Positions 17,747-26,076 of a stretch of DNA of 64,000 bases are shown here, one piece after another (the stretch's first letter is position 1; each line of letters begins with the position of its first letter). A program made the translations under genes and the position numbers. Under the pieces are notes generated by a model. It saw nothing but the letters and a program-made list of their open reading frames with translations, made no database searches and was not told the origin of the DNA. The DNA comes from Tepidicaulis sp002389665 (GTDB lineage: Bacteria; Pseudomonadota; Alphaproteobacteria; Parvibaculales; Parvibaculaceae). Location: the NCBI RefSeq assembly GCF_965222285.1, contig NZ_OZ244942.1:434001-498000 (forward strand). Reading direction: 5' to 3'.

Positions 17747-19246
17747 ATGGCAGGTATCATGCGGCGGCTCGAACAATTTCAGACAGTGCTGGAGCAGCTT
17801 CCCGGGCCCGTTTACCGCGGCACGGTGACGGCCTGCAGCGGCCAGACGATGCGGGTGCGCGGGCTGGAGCGTAAGCTCTCGGCGGGCGACCGCTGCGATA
17901 TCCTGGCGCAGGACGGGCGGCGCATCGCCTCCGAGGTGATCGGTTTTGATGGGGAAAGCAGCCTTCTCATGCCGTTCGAGGCAGCAGAAGGCATTGCCCT
18001 TGGCGCCCGGGTGGAAACCCAAGGCACGGGCGCAAGCGTCAAGCCGCATCCGGGCTGGATCGGCCGGGTGGTGAACGGGCTCGGCGAGCCGGTGGACGGT
18101 AAAGGCCCGCTGCCGCAGGGCGAGATTGCCCGGCGCCTGCGCGGCGTGCCGCCCTCGCCTTATGGCCGCCGGCGGCTCGGGCCGAAGCTTGAAACGGGTG
18201 TGCGTGCGCTCAATGTCTTCGCGCCGCTGTGCCGGGGTCAGCGCATCGGCGTTTTCTCCGGTTCCGGTGTCGGCAAATCCACCCTGCTTTCCATGCTGGC
18301 CCGGGGCGGCGGCGCGGACGTCGCCGTTATCGGCCTCATTGGCGAGCGCGGGCGCGAGGTGCAGGAATTCCTGCAGGAAACATTGGGCGCCGAGGGGCTG
18401 AAGCGCGCGGTCATGGTGGTCTCCACCTCCGATGAAAGCCCGCAAATGCGCCGCCAGGCGACTTACCTGACGCTGACCGTCGCAGAAACCTTCCGCGACC
18501 AGGGCATGCAGGTCGTCTGCCTGGTCGATTCCATTACCCGCTTTGCCATGGCCCAGCGCGAGATCGGCCTGACGGCGGGCGAGCCTCCGGCCTCCAAAGG
18601 CTATCCGCCCAGCGTCTTCAGTGAAATGGCACGGCTTCTGGAACGGGCCGGCCCCGGCATGGAAGGCCAGGGCGACATTACCGGCATTTTCACGGTGCTT
18701 GCGGAAGGGGACGATCACAACGATCCCATCGCCGATGCCGCCCGCTCGATCCTTGACGGGCATATCGTGCTGGAGCGGGCGATTGCCGAGCGCGGCCGCT
18801 TTCCCGCCATCGACATTCTCAAAAGCGTTTCGCGCGCGCTGCCTGCCTGCCATGCGCCCGAAGAAGAAGCGATCTGCCGCGAAGCGCGCCGCTATCTCGC
18901 TGCCTTTGAAGAAATGCGCGAGCTCATTCAGCTCGGTGCCTATAAGGCCGGCGCCGACCCGCTGGTGGACCGGGCGATCGAACTTGAGCCGGCGCTCGAA
19001 GCCTTTCTGGCGCAAAAGGCCGATTGCCGCGCTTCGCTGGAAGAAAGTTTTGCCGAACTTGCCGAGTTACTCGGCCATGCCGGCGCGGGCGAGTTGCCGG
19101 AAGAAGAGGCGGCGGAGCTTACCCCGGTGCCGGAACCGGCATTTGAGCATGAGCTGCCGCCCGAACTTCTCGCCGATCTGAGAGCTATGGAAGAAGACGG
19201 CGGCATCGTCATTGAAGAACCGATCATGAAAGAGGCGCGCTCGTGA
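17747..19246 (+). CDS. fliI: Flagellar export ATPase FliI with extended acidic C-terminus
   Basis: A 499-residue export ATPase of the F1-beta-like family that unfolds and delivers substrates to FlhA/FlhB. The Walker A is GSGVGKST and the Walker B region VVCLVDSITRFA; IGLTAGEPPASKGYPPSVF is typical FliI. The enzyme core ends around residue 440. About 50 further residues follow, rich in Glu and Pro (ELPEEEAAELTPVPEPAFEH), not part of ordinary FliI. No fliJ gene lies downstream, where it usually does. The start is uncertain between 17747 and 17759; a TTG at 17741 is also in frame. Its stop overlaps the flhA GTG start. Confidence 0.93.
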   Translation: MAGIMRRLEQFQTVLEQLPGPVYRGTVTACSGQTMRVRGLERKLSAGDRCDILAQDGRRIASEVIGFDGESSLLMPFEAAEGIALGARVETQGTGASVKPHPGWIGRVVNGLGEPVDGKGPLPQGEIARRLRGVPPSPYGRRRLGPKLETGVRALNVFAPLCRGQRIGVFSGSGVGKSTLLSMLARGGGADVAVIGLIGERGREVQEFLQETLGAEGLKRAVMVVSTSDESPQMRRQATYLTLTVAETFRDQGMQVVCLVDSITRFAMAQREIGLTAGEPPASKGYPPSVFSEMARLLERAGPGMEGQGDITGIFTVLAEGDDHNDPIADAARSILDGHIVLERAIAERGRFPAIDILKSVSRALPACHAPEEEAICREARRYLAAFEEMRELIQLGAYKAGADPLVDRAIELEPALEAFLAQKADCRASLEESFAELAELLGHAGAGELPEEEAAELTPVPEPAFEHELPPELLADLRAMEEDGGIVIEEPIMKEARS

Positions 19247-21339
19247 GCGAAACATTCGTCCAGAAATTCCCCGCCCTCGATCAGTTCACGCGCGGCGGAT
19301 TGCAGCACCGGGATATCTGGTTTGCGGCGGGCATCATCTTCATGCTCACCATCCTCTTTTTGCCGGTCCCTTCCTGGGGGCTCGATATCGGTCTTGCAAT
19401 CTCCGTTGCCTTTTCCGTGCTGGTCTTGATGGTGGCGCTCTGGATCCATAAGCCGCTCGATTTTTCTTCCTTTCCGACGATCTTGCTGGTCGCAACCATG
19501 TTGCGCCTTTCCCTCAACATCGCCTCGACGCGGCTCATTCTTTCCGAAGGGCATGAGGGACCGACGGCGGCAGGGCATGTGATTTCCGGCTTCTCGCATT
19601 TCGTCATCGGCGGGAATTTCGTCATCGGGATGATCGTCTTCGCCATTCTCGTGACGGTGAACTTCCTCGTGATCACGAAGGGCGCGACCCGTGTTGCCGA
19701 GGTTGCGGCCCGCTTTACCCTTGATGCCATTCCCGGCAAGCAGATGGCCATCGATGCCGATCTTTCCGCCGGGCTCATTGACGACAAGCAGGCCCAGCAG
19801 CGCCGCTCGGAGCTGGAACAGGAAAGTTCGTTCTTCGGGTCTATGGACGGGGCCTCGAAATTCGTGCGCGGCGATGCCATTGCCGGTCTCATCATCACCT
19901 TCATCAATCTCGTCGGCGGCATTCTGATCGGCGTTGCGCAAAAAGACCTCAGCTTCTCCGAAGCAGCCCACGTCTATTCGATCCTTTCCGTGGGGGACGG
20001 GCTTGTCTCGCAGATCCCGGCGCTCATCGTCTCGCTCGCCGCCGGTCTTCTTGTTACCAAAGGCGGCAACCAAGGCTCGGCCGATCAGGCTTTACTCCGC
20101 CAGCTCGGTGCTTACCCGAAAGCTTTGCTGCTTGCCGCGATCCTGATGGGGCTGCTCGCCATCACGCCGGGCATGCCGTTCTTCCCCTTCCTGCTGCTCG
20201 GCGGCTTCTTCGGCGGCATCGCCTGGTGGTTGCCCCGGCTTTTCGAAGAGAAGGAACGCGAGCGCCAGCGCGAGGAACTTGCCGCGGCGCAGCCCAAAGT
20301 TTCCGAGGAAACGCCCATCGAAGAGCTTTTGCGCATCGAGGATATTCAGCTTGAAGTCGGCAGCCAGCTCGTCCCGCTGATTGTCGGCGAGAATACGGGG
20401 CTGACCGCCAAGGTCTCGCTCCTGCGCCGGCGCTTTGCCAAGCAGTATGGGTTCTACCTGCCAAAGATCCGCGTGAAAGATAGCGGCTTTCTGGAGCCTA
20501 AAGCCTATGAGATTTCTGTGCAGGGCGTGATTGTCGGCAAGGGCGAGGTCTGGCCGAAATATATGCTCGCCATCGACCCGAGCGGTTCCGCCGAGCCCAT
20601 CGAAGGCCAGGAAACGCGAGAGCCAACATTCGGCCTGCCGGCCCGCTGGATTTCCCGCTCCATGGCCGAGCGGGCGGAAAGCAAGGGTTATACGGTGGTG
20701 GATGAGGAAAGTGTTGTCATCACGCACCTGACCGAAGTCATCAAAGATAATCTGAGCTCGCTTCTGACTTATGCAGCGCTGCAGAAGCTCCTGGATGGGC
20801 TCGATGGGGACTATCAAAAACTCATCGCCGATCTCGTGCCGGCGCAGGTCACCATGGCGGCGCTGCAAAACGTGCTGCAAAGCCTGCTGGCCGAACAGGT
20901 CTCGATCCGCAATCTGCCGCTTATTCTGGAAGCGGTGGCGGAAGCGGCACCCCATTCGCGCAATGTCGGGCTCATCGTCGAGCATGTGCGCGCCCGCCTT
21001 GCTCAGCAGATTTGCCAGACGCTTGCCGGGAACGACGGCTTCCTGCGCGCCGTCACGCTGCAGCCGAAATGGGAGCAGGCTTTCATGGACCATATCGAGC
21101 AGCAGGGCGAGGACCGCGTCTTCACCATGCCGCCTTCCATGGTGCATGACTTCGTGCTGGCCGCCCGGCCCGCCATTCAGCAGCAGATCGGCGCGGGCGA
21201 TCCTTTCGCCATTCTCGTCGGCCAGGAAATCCGCACCTTTGTCCGGTCCCTGCTTGAGCGGGTGAGCGCGGCGACGCCGGTGATCAGCCATGCCGAACTG
21301 CACCGCAAGGCGCCGGTCAAAGTAGTGGCGCAGATATGA
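19243..21339 (+). CDS. flhA: Flagellar export gate protein FlhA
   Basis: A 698-residue FHIPEP-family membrane protein. The N-terminal half has about eight membrane helices with the conserved LVATMLRLSLNIASTRLIL and DAIPGKQMAIDADLSAGLID loop; the C-terminal half is the cytoplasmic nonamer-forming docking domain for FliI and chaperone-substrate complexes. Length is usual. It begins with GTG overlapping the fliI TGA by 3 bases (GTGA), indicating translational coupling, and its own TGA overlaps the next ATG. Confidence 0.95.
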   Translation: MSETFVQKFPALDQFTRGGLQHRDIWFAAGIIFMLTILFLPVPSWGLDIGLAISVAFSVLVLMVALWIHKPLDFSSFPTILLVATMLRLSLNIASTRLILSEGHEGPTAAGHVISGFSHFVIGGNFVIGMIVFAILVTVNFLVITKGATRVAEVAARFTLDAIPGKQMAIDADLSAGLIDDKQAQQRRSELEQESSFFGSMDGASKFVRGDAIAGLIITFINLVGGILIGVAQKDLSFSEAAHVYSILSVGDGLVSQIPALIVSLAAGLLVTKGGNQGSADQALLRQLGAYPKALLLAAILMGLLAITPGMPFFPFLLLGGFFGGIAWWLPRLFEEKERERQREELAAAQPKVSEETPIEELLRIEDIQLEVGSQLVPLIVGENTGLTAKVSLLRRRFAKQYGFYLPKIRVKDSGFLEPKAYEISVQGVIVGKGEVWPKYMLAIDPSGSAEPIEGQETREPTFGLPARWISRSMAERAESKGYTVVDEESVVITHLTEVIKDNLSSLLTYAALQKLLDGLDGDYQKLIADLVPAQVTMAALQNVLQSLLAEQVSIRNLPLILEAVAEAAPHSRNVGLIVEHVRARLAQQICQTLAGNDGFLRAVTLQPKWEQAFMDHIEQQGEDRVFTMPPSMVHDFVLAARPAIQQQIGAGDPFAILVGQEIRTFVRSLLERVSAATPVISHAELHRKAPVKVVAQI

Positions 21340-21596
21340 GCGGGGGCGGCATGAAGGAGAAACCGGAAAACGATGCACTGAGCCTTGCCGATGAAATCGT
21401 TGCGCTGGCGCGGGAAAGCGGGCGGCAGGTTTCCGCCGATACCGACCTTGCGCTGCTGCTGGAGGATATGGCCGGCGACATGCAGATCAATGTGCCGGTG
21501 CTGCTTGCCCTCTCCGAAATCGCCACGCCGCTTTTCCGTTACGAGATGACGGAAAACCTTCCAGCGCCCCGCCCGGATGATGGGCACGGCGACTGA
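21336..21596 (+). CDS. Small FlhB C-terminal-domain-like protein (FhlB/YlqH-type)
   Basis: An 86-residue cytoplasmic protein between flhA and fliG. Residues about 15-70 (LADEIVALARESGRQVSADT ... LALLLEDM ... VLLALSEIATPLFRYE) follow the pattern of the FlhB cytoplasmic tail after its NPTH site, namely IRETAEKHGVPVVEEPPLAR and FYKAVAEIISYV in the full FlhB of this window. The NPTH cleavage motif itself is absent. Small FlhB-tail paralogues (FhlB/FlhX) are known in other bacteria and can partly replace the FlhB tail. The relation here is from eye alignment only. It is coupled to flhA by an ATGA overlap. Confidence 0.6.
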   Translation: MSGGGMKEKPENDALSLADEIVALARESGRQVSADTDLALLLEDMAGDMQINVPVLLALSEIATPLFRYEMTENLPAPRPDDGHGD

Positions 21597-21635
21597 ATTT
21601 TGACGTAGAACTGATCAACCCGACGGGAAAGACCC

Positions 21636-22670
21636 ATGGAAAAGCAAATTCGCCTGAGAGAAGACGTCACCAGCCTGACGGGACCGGAACGGGCCGCCGT
21701 CATTCTCTTCGCGCTGGGCAAGGACCGCGGCGCCAAGCTGATGGAACAGCTCGATGAAGACGAGATCCGCATGGTCTCGCGCTCCATGGCGCAGCTCGGC
21801 AGCATTACCTCGACGGTCTGCGAGCATCTCTTGCGGGACTTCACGGACTATTTCGTCAATAGCGCCAGTGTCGTGGGTACCTATGACAGCACCGAGCGCA
21901 TGCTCTCCCAGTTCCTGCCCGAAGAGCGGGTGATGGAGATCATGGGCGACATTCGCGGTGCGGCAGGGCGCAGCATGTGGGAAAAACTGTCCACGGTGAA
22001 CGAGCAGATCCTTGCAAGCTATTTGCAGAGCGAGCATCCGCAAACCGCAGCCGTGATCCTTTCCAAAATCCGCTCTGCGCACGCCGCCCGCGTGGTGGCG
22101 GCGCTGCCCAGCGAGTTCCGTGCCGATGTCATGCGCCGGATGATCGAGATGGATTATGTGCAAAAAGATGTGCTCAAAGACATCGAAGAGACGCTCCATT
22201 CCGAATTCATGGTCAATTATGCCCGCATGCTCGGCAATGACAGTCATATGCGCATCGCCGACATTCTTAACCAGGTGGACCGTGCGCGCCTGCCGGAGAT
22301 CATGGGCGAAATCGAGCAGGAAGTGCCGGACTCCGCCGATGCGATCAAGGCGCTGATGTTCACCTTCGACGATCTTTTGAAACTCGATGGCCGCTCCATC
22401 CAGGTGATCGTCCAGGCGGTGGAGATCGACACGCTTATTCTGGCGCTGAAGGGCCTGAAGGACGAAGCGCGCGAGATCGTCTTCCAGAATATGTCCGAGC
22501 GTGCCCGCGCCATCGTCAAGGGCGAGCTGGAATTGATGGGCGCGATCCGCGCGAGCGATGTGGACGAAGCCCAGAGCCGGGTGCTGCGTCTTGCCAAGGA
22601 GCTGGAAGCGCGCGGCGAGATCATTCTCAACCAGCAGGGCAAATCCTCTCCCCGCCGCATGATCGCCTAA
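21636..22670 (+). CDS. fliG: Flagellar motor switch protein FliG
   Basis: A 344-residue rotor protein that binds FliF at its N-terminus and the stator at its C-terminus. LTGPERAAVILFALGKDRGAKLMEQL opens the N-domain, split here only for length; the C-terminal charged region for torque (LKDEAREIVFQNMSERARAI) and the MGAIRASDVDEAQSRVL end are present. An adequate ribosome site (GGGAAAG) precedes the ATG. It closes the fliI operon and is followed by a strong bidirectional terminator. It is not next to fliF as in enterobacteria. Confidence 0.95.
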   Translation: MEKQIRLREDVTSLTGPERAAVILFALGKDRGAKLMEQLDEDEIRMVSRSMAQLGSITSTVCEHLLRDFTDYFVNSASVVGTYDSTERMLSQFLPEERVMEIMGDIRGAAGRSMWEKLSTVNEQILASYLQSEHPQTAAVILSKIRSAHAARVVAALPSEFRADVMRRMIEMDYVQKDVLKDIEETLHSEFMVNYARMLGNDSHMRIADILNQVDRARLPEIMGEIEQEVPDSADAIKALMFTFDDLLKLDGRSIQVIVQAVEIDTLILALKGLKDEAREIVFQNMSERARAIVKGELELMGAIRASDVDEAQSRVLRLAKELEARGEIILNQQGKSSPRRMIA

Positions 22671-22691
22671 GCGGCCGGGTCATTTCTCAAA

Positions 22692-22724
22692 AGAAAGGCG
22701 GCGCTTTCGGGCGCCGCCTTTTCT
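22692..22724. terminator. Bidirectional terminator between fliG and flhB
   Basis: AAAGGCGGCGC / GCGCCGCCTTT forms a perfect 11-bp stem around TTTCGG, with T-runs on both strands. It serves the convergent ends of the fliI-fliG and fliL-flhB operons. Confidence 0.88.
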
Positions 22725-22743
22725 GTGGGATGGGTGGAACGGC

Positions 22744-23832
22744 TCAGTTCTTTCGGCGGGCCGGCGTCTTCTGGCCGAGGACATAGGAGATGATTTCGGC
22801 AACCGCCTTGTAGAACTCGCTCGAGATCGGATGGCCGACCTCCATGGAAGCGTGGAGCGCGCGGGCAAGCGGGGGCTCTTCCACCACGGGCACGCCGTGT
22901 TTTTCCGCTGTCTCGCGGATTTTAAGCGCAACGAGATCGAGCCCCTTGGCAACACAGACCGGCACCGCATCGACGCCGCGCTCATAGCGCAAGGCGACAG
23001 CATAGTGGGTCGGGTTCATCACCACCACAGACGCGTTCGGCACCGCCTCCAGCATCCGCCGGCGCGCCCGGCTCTGGCGGATTTCGCGCAGGCGGCGCTT
23101 GACCATGGGATCGCCTTCCACCTGCTTCATCTCGTCTTTGATTTCCTTATGCGACATGCGCAGGTTGCGCCGCCAGTCGAAGCGGCGCCAAAGAATGTCC
23201 ACGGCGGCGATCAGCGTCATGGAGGAAGCGACGGCCACGAGAAGCCGCATGGTGAATTCCCGTATCATGGAAGGCAGGGAGGTCACATCCTTGAAGACGA
23301 AGGATTCCGCCTGCGCGATGGCAGGCCAGAGCACGAACGTGGTGATGGAGCCGATCAGGGTCAGTTTGATGAGCCCGAAGGAGAATTCCACCAGCGCCGC
23401 CCGGCCGAAAATGCGCTCCGCCCCTTTTTTGGGGGAGATGCGTTCCAGTTTCGGCTGAATGCGGTCCGGGGCAAGGCGGGCATTGCCCTGCACCAGCATG
23501 GCGAGAATGCCGGCCATCATGAAAAGCAGAAAGACGGGCAGAAGCGTCAGCGCCGTTTCGGCAATGAAATTCCCGATCATCTGCGACAGATCGCCAACGG
23601 TGGGCCCGGCAATGAGCTCGTCCGGCCGGTCGATCAGCGGAACCATGGCATGGCCAAGCTCGGCCATGGCCCAGGAGCCTGCGCCCGCCACCAGCGTGAA
23701 AGCCGCCAGAAACGTCAGCAGTGTGCCCACCTCGCGCGAATTGGGTGTATTGCCCTTTTGCTTGGCATCGGACTGCTTTTTCTCTGTCGGTTCCTCGGTT
23801 TGCGAGGACTTGTCTTGCGTTTGATCGGACAT
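22744..23832 (-). CDS. flhB: Flagellar export switch protein FlhB
   Basis: A 362-residue membrane protein controlling the switch of export specificity from rod/hook to filament substrates. Four membrane helices follow a polar N-terminus (TEEPTEKKQSDAKQKGNTPN is typical). The cytoplasmic domain carries the self-cleavage site NPTHYAVAL, then the family tail (GVPVVEEPPLARALH, YKAVAEIISYV). The start was set at MSDQTQ (23832), which lies one base downstream of the fliR stop; an upstream in-frame codon at 23844 would overlap fliR. It is the last gene of fliL-fliP-fliR-flhB. Confidence 0.95.
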   Translation of the reverse strand: MSDQTQDKSSQTEEPTEKKQSDAKQKGNTPNSREVGTLLTFLAAFTLVAGAGSWAMAELGHAMVPLIDRPDELIAGPTVGDLSQMIGNFIAETALTLLPVFLLFMMAGILAMLVQGNARLAPDRIQPKLERISPKKGAERIFGRAALVEFSFGLIKLTLIGSITTFVLWPAIAQAESFVFKDVTSLPSMIREFTMRLLVAVASSMTLIAAVDILWRRFDWRRNLRMSHKEIKDEMKQVEGDPMVKRRLREIRQSRARRRMLEAVPNASVVVMNPTHYAVALRYERGVDAVPVCVAKGLDLVALKIRETAEKHGVPVVEEPPLARALHASMEVGHPISSEFYKAVAEIISYVLGQKTPARRKN

Positions 23833-23833
23833 G

Positions 23834-24598
23834 TCAGGTGGCAAAGCTGTTGAGCCAGGCGCTCATGCTGTCTGCGAAGGAAAGCATGATGGCCGAAGCG
23901 GTTGCGAAAAGAACGAGAAAGCCCGTCGCGAGCAAAAACGGCATGCCGACGAAGAAGACGGGCAAAGACTGCATCAGCCGGTTGGTAAGCCCGAGGCCGA
24001 GATTGAAAAGAAAGGCGATGATGAGAAAGGGGCTTGCGAATTTCACCGCAAGAACGAACGCTTCGCTCATCACATGGATGAAATCTTCCGAGAGCCGCGC
24101 AAGATCAGGCAGGCGCGCGGGCGCAAAAAGCCCGTATGAAGCGGCAATCGCATCGATCATGAGAACATGCAGATCGGCAACGAAAATCAGCGTCATGCCG
24201 CACATGACGAGCAGGTTCGTGGTAGCCGTCGAGCCGCCGAAACCGGCGGCAGCTTCCGGCACCAGTGCGGAAAGCCCCATGGACTGGCCGATCAGTTGGC
24301 CGCCCATGTGAAGAGCGGAGAAAATGAGCCGTGTCGAGGCGCCGATAAAGGCCCCGATCAGGAATTCCGTGCCGATGGCACCGAACAGCGCACCTGCATC
24401 TTGCGGCATGGCGATATGGGAGACGGGGGCAAGCGGCAGAATGATGAAGCTGATGGCAAGAGCCAAGACGAGGCGGACCTGCGGCGGGATAATGCGCTCG
24501 CCGAAACCGGGCAGCAGCAGCACCGCCGTGCCGGCACGGGCGAAAACCAGCATGAAAAGGAAGACCTGATGCTGGGCGAAAAGCTGCAGTCCCTCCAT
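23834..24598 (-). CDS. fliR: Flagellar export gate protein FliR
   Basis: A 254-residue polytopic subunit of the FliPQR gate. The N-terminal FMLVFARAGTAVLLLPGFGE and IPPQVRLVLALAISFIILP, and the C-terminal NLGLGLTNRLMQSLPVFFVG, are hallmark FliR segments. Length is usual. It lies 8 bases after fliP and is followed immediately by flhB. Confidence 0.95.
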   Translation of the reverse strand: MEGLQLFAQHQVFLFMLVFARAGTAVLLLPGFGERIIPPQVRLVLALAISFIILPLAPVSHIAMPQDAGALFGAIGTEFLIGAFIGASTRLIFSALHMGGQLIGQSMGLSALVPEAAAGFGGSTATTNLLVMCGMTLIFVADLHVLMIDAIAASYGLFAPARLPDLARLSEDFIHVMSEAFVLAVKFASPFLIIAFLFNLGLGLTNRLMQSLPVFFVGMPFLLATGFLVLFATASAIMLSFADSMSAWLNSFAT

Positions 24599-24606
24599 CG
24601 CCGCCC

Positions 24607-25434
24607 CTATAGGAATGATCTGACGAGGCTGGAGGTCAGCAGGTACCAGCCATCGATCAGGACGAAAAAGAGCACTTTGAATGGCAGCGAGATCACCACC
24701 GGCGGCAGCATCATCATGCCCATGGCCATCAGAACCGTGGCGACCACAAGGTCGATGACGAGGAAAGGCAGGAAGATCAGAAAGCCGATTTCGAAGGCCC
24801 GGCGCAGCTCCGAGACGAGAAAGGCGGGAACGAGTACGCGCAGGTCCACCCGGGCTTCCCCTTCTTCCGCCTCTTCATTGGCGGAAGGGGCGGGAAGCAC
24901 GCTTGCCCGGTCTTCCTCTGTGCCCGCGGGGCGGGACTTTTCATAGATTACCGCCGAGAGCCCATCAAAAAGGGCAAGATCTTTCTCGCGCACATTGCGC
25001 TGCATGAACTGGCGGAAGGGCTCGACGATCCGCCCGAACGCCTGTTCTTCGGTTACCTGGTCGTTGAGAAGCGGATTGAGCCCATCGCGCCAGGCCTGGT
25101 CGAAGGTCGGCGCCATCACATAAGCGGTGATGAAAAGTGCCAGGCTGACGATCACCATATTGGGCGGCGATTGCTGCAGCCCGAGGCCGCTGCGCAGGAA
25201 GGAAAGCACGATCACGATGCGCGTGAAGCAAGTCACCATGATAAGGAGACCGGGCGCGATGGAAAGAACCGTAAGAATGCCTAAAAATTGAATGATCCGC
25301 GCCGTAAGCGGCCCGCTGCGCTCGCCGCCGGCAAGCGAGGCAATGTCGAAATCGGCGGCGCTGGCAGGCCCGGTTGCCGCCAGAACGAAAGCGCCCAAAA
25401 CGCCGATTGTGAGGAAAAAAGCCCGCCTGCTCAT
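24607..25434 (-). CDS. fliP: Flagellar export gate protein FliP
   Basis: A 275-residue export gate subunit. It begins with a cleavable signal peptide ending near ATGPASA, then LTVLSIAPGLLIMVTCFTRI and IVLSFLRSGLGLQQSPPNMV, the strongly conserved FliP segment; the C-terminal FLIFLPFLVIDLVVATVLMAMG is also diagnostic. A longer than usual acidic insert (GTEEDRASVLPAPSANEEAE) sits between residues about 165 and 190. Its ATG overlaps the fliL TGA. No fliO is present upstream. Confidence 0.95.
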   Translation of the reverse strand: MSRRAFFLTIGVLGAFVLAATGPASAADFDIASLAGGERSGPLTARIIQFLGILTVLSIAPGLLIMVTCFTRIVIVLSFLRSGLGLQQSPPNMVIVSLALFITAYVMAPTFDQAWRDGLNPLLNDQVTEEQAFGRIVEPFRQFMQRNVREKDLALFDGLSAVIYEKSRPAGTEEDRASVLPAPSANEEAEEGEARVDLRVLVPAFLVSELRRAFEIGFLIFLPFLVIDLVVATVLMAMGMMMLPPVVISLPFKVLFFVLIDGWYLLTSSLVRSFL

Positions 25435-25955
25435 TGCAGCACCAGATGGTGAATGGCGAGACGTGAAATTTTTCCCTGTTCATCGACCAGCGCGACACGG
25501 CGCTCGATCTGATTTTTAAAACGGGCGGCGGCGTGGCTGCCCTCGAGGTCGCGCCCATCAAGCCCTCTCAAAAAGAGAATGAGCGCTTCTTCGATATCAC
25601 CCTTCATTTGTTTGACGTCGGCAAGATGGCTGCGGCGCGTCTCCAGGCTGATGCCGATCTGGATGAACCGGGCTTTCGCCGTCTCGCGCAAATTCGTGGT
25701 GATGGGGCCGATTTCGAAAATCTGCGCGGGGTCCATTTCCTCCGGCGTGGCGGGTTTGCCATGCGCCAGAATTTCCCAATAGGAAACGGCAAATTCGCTG
25801 ACAGTTTTATCGGTTTCGACGGCCGAGGACACCATGACCGTGAAAGCCAGTGCCAGCCCGAAAAGAATGAAGAGCGGGGGCACTGAATATTTGAGCACCA
25901 GATCGAGAATTTTCTTTCCCGCGCTCTGCGTTCCACTTTCGACTTCTTCGTTCAT
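25431..25955 (-). CDS. fliL: Flagellar basal-body protein FliL
   Basis: A 174-residue single-pass membrane protein near the stator and MS-ring. A cytoplasmic N-terminus is followed by one membrane helix (PPLFILFGLALAFTVMVSSA) and a periplasmic domain. The domain is divergent from classical FliL (no clear FVVNL strand), but position ahead of fliP, topology and size fit. The start was set at MNEEVES with an AGGAAG ribosome site; an upstream in-frame TTG or similar at 25979 would run into the divergent fliF control region. A second FliL-like gene exists at 38669. Confidence 0.7.
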   Translation of the reverse strand: MNEEVESGTQSAGKKILDLVLKYSVPPLFILFGLALAFTVMVSSAVETDKTVSEFAVSYWEILAHGKPATPEEMDPAQIFEIGPITTNLRETAKARFIQIGISLETRRSHLADVKQMKGDIEEALILFLRGLDGRDLEGSHAAARFKNQIERRVALVDEQGKISRLAIHHLVLQ

Positions 25956-25981
25956 CCCGCCGCTTCCTGCTGCCTGCAAAC

Positions 25982-26011
25982 TTAAATCACGCTGAAAACA
26001 TTGCCCGATAG
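25982..26011 (+). promoter_or_regulatory. Shared flagellar promoter element, fliF operon copy
   Basis: TTAA at 25982-25985, 8 bases, GAAA at 25994-25997, 10 bases, ATAG at 26008-26011. The upstream CAAACTTAAA is the same as in the flagellin copy. It lies about 65 bases before fliF, in the divergent fliL/fliF spacer; I saw no convincing copy facing fliL. Confidence 0.5.
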
Positions 26012-26076
26012 CTTGGGCCTCAACGCAATCACGGTAGCTCTCGCCGTATTCGGAATCTTTAAAGAATGGGGATGCA

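Noticed and set aside
26049..26074. A shared promoter element facing fliL
   Set aside because: Only one TTAA is present and neither the distal box nor CTAG fits at the standard spacing.
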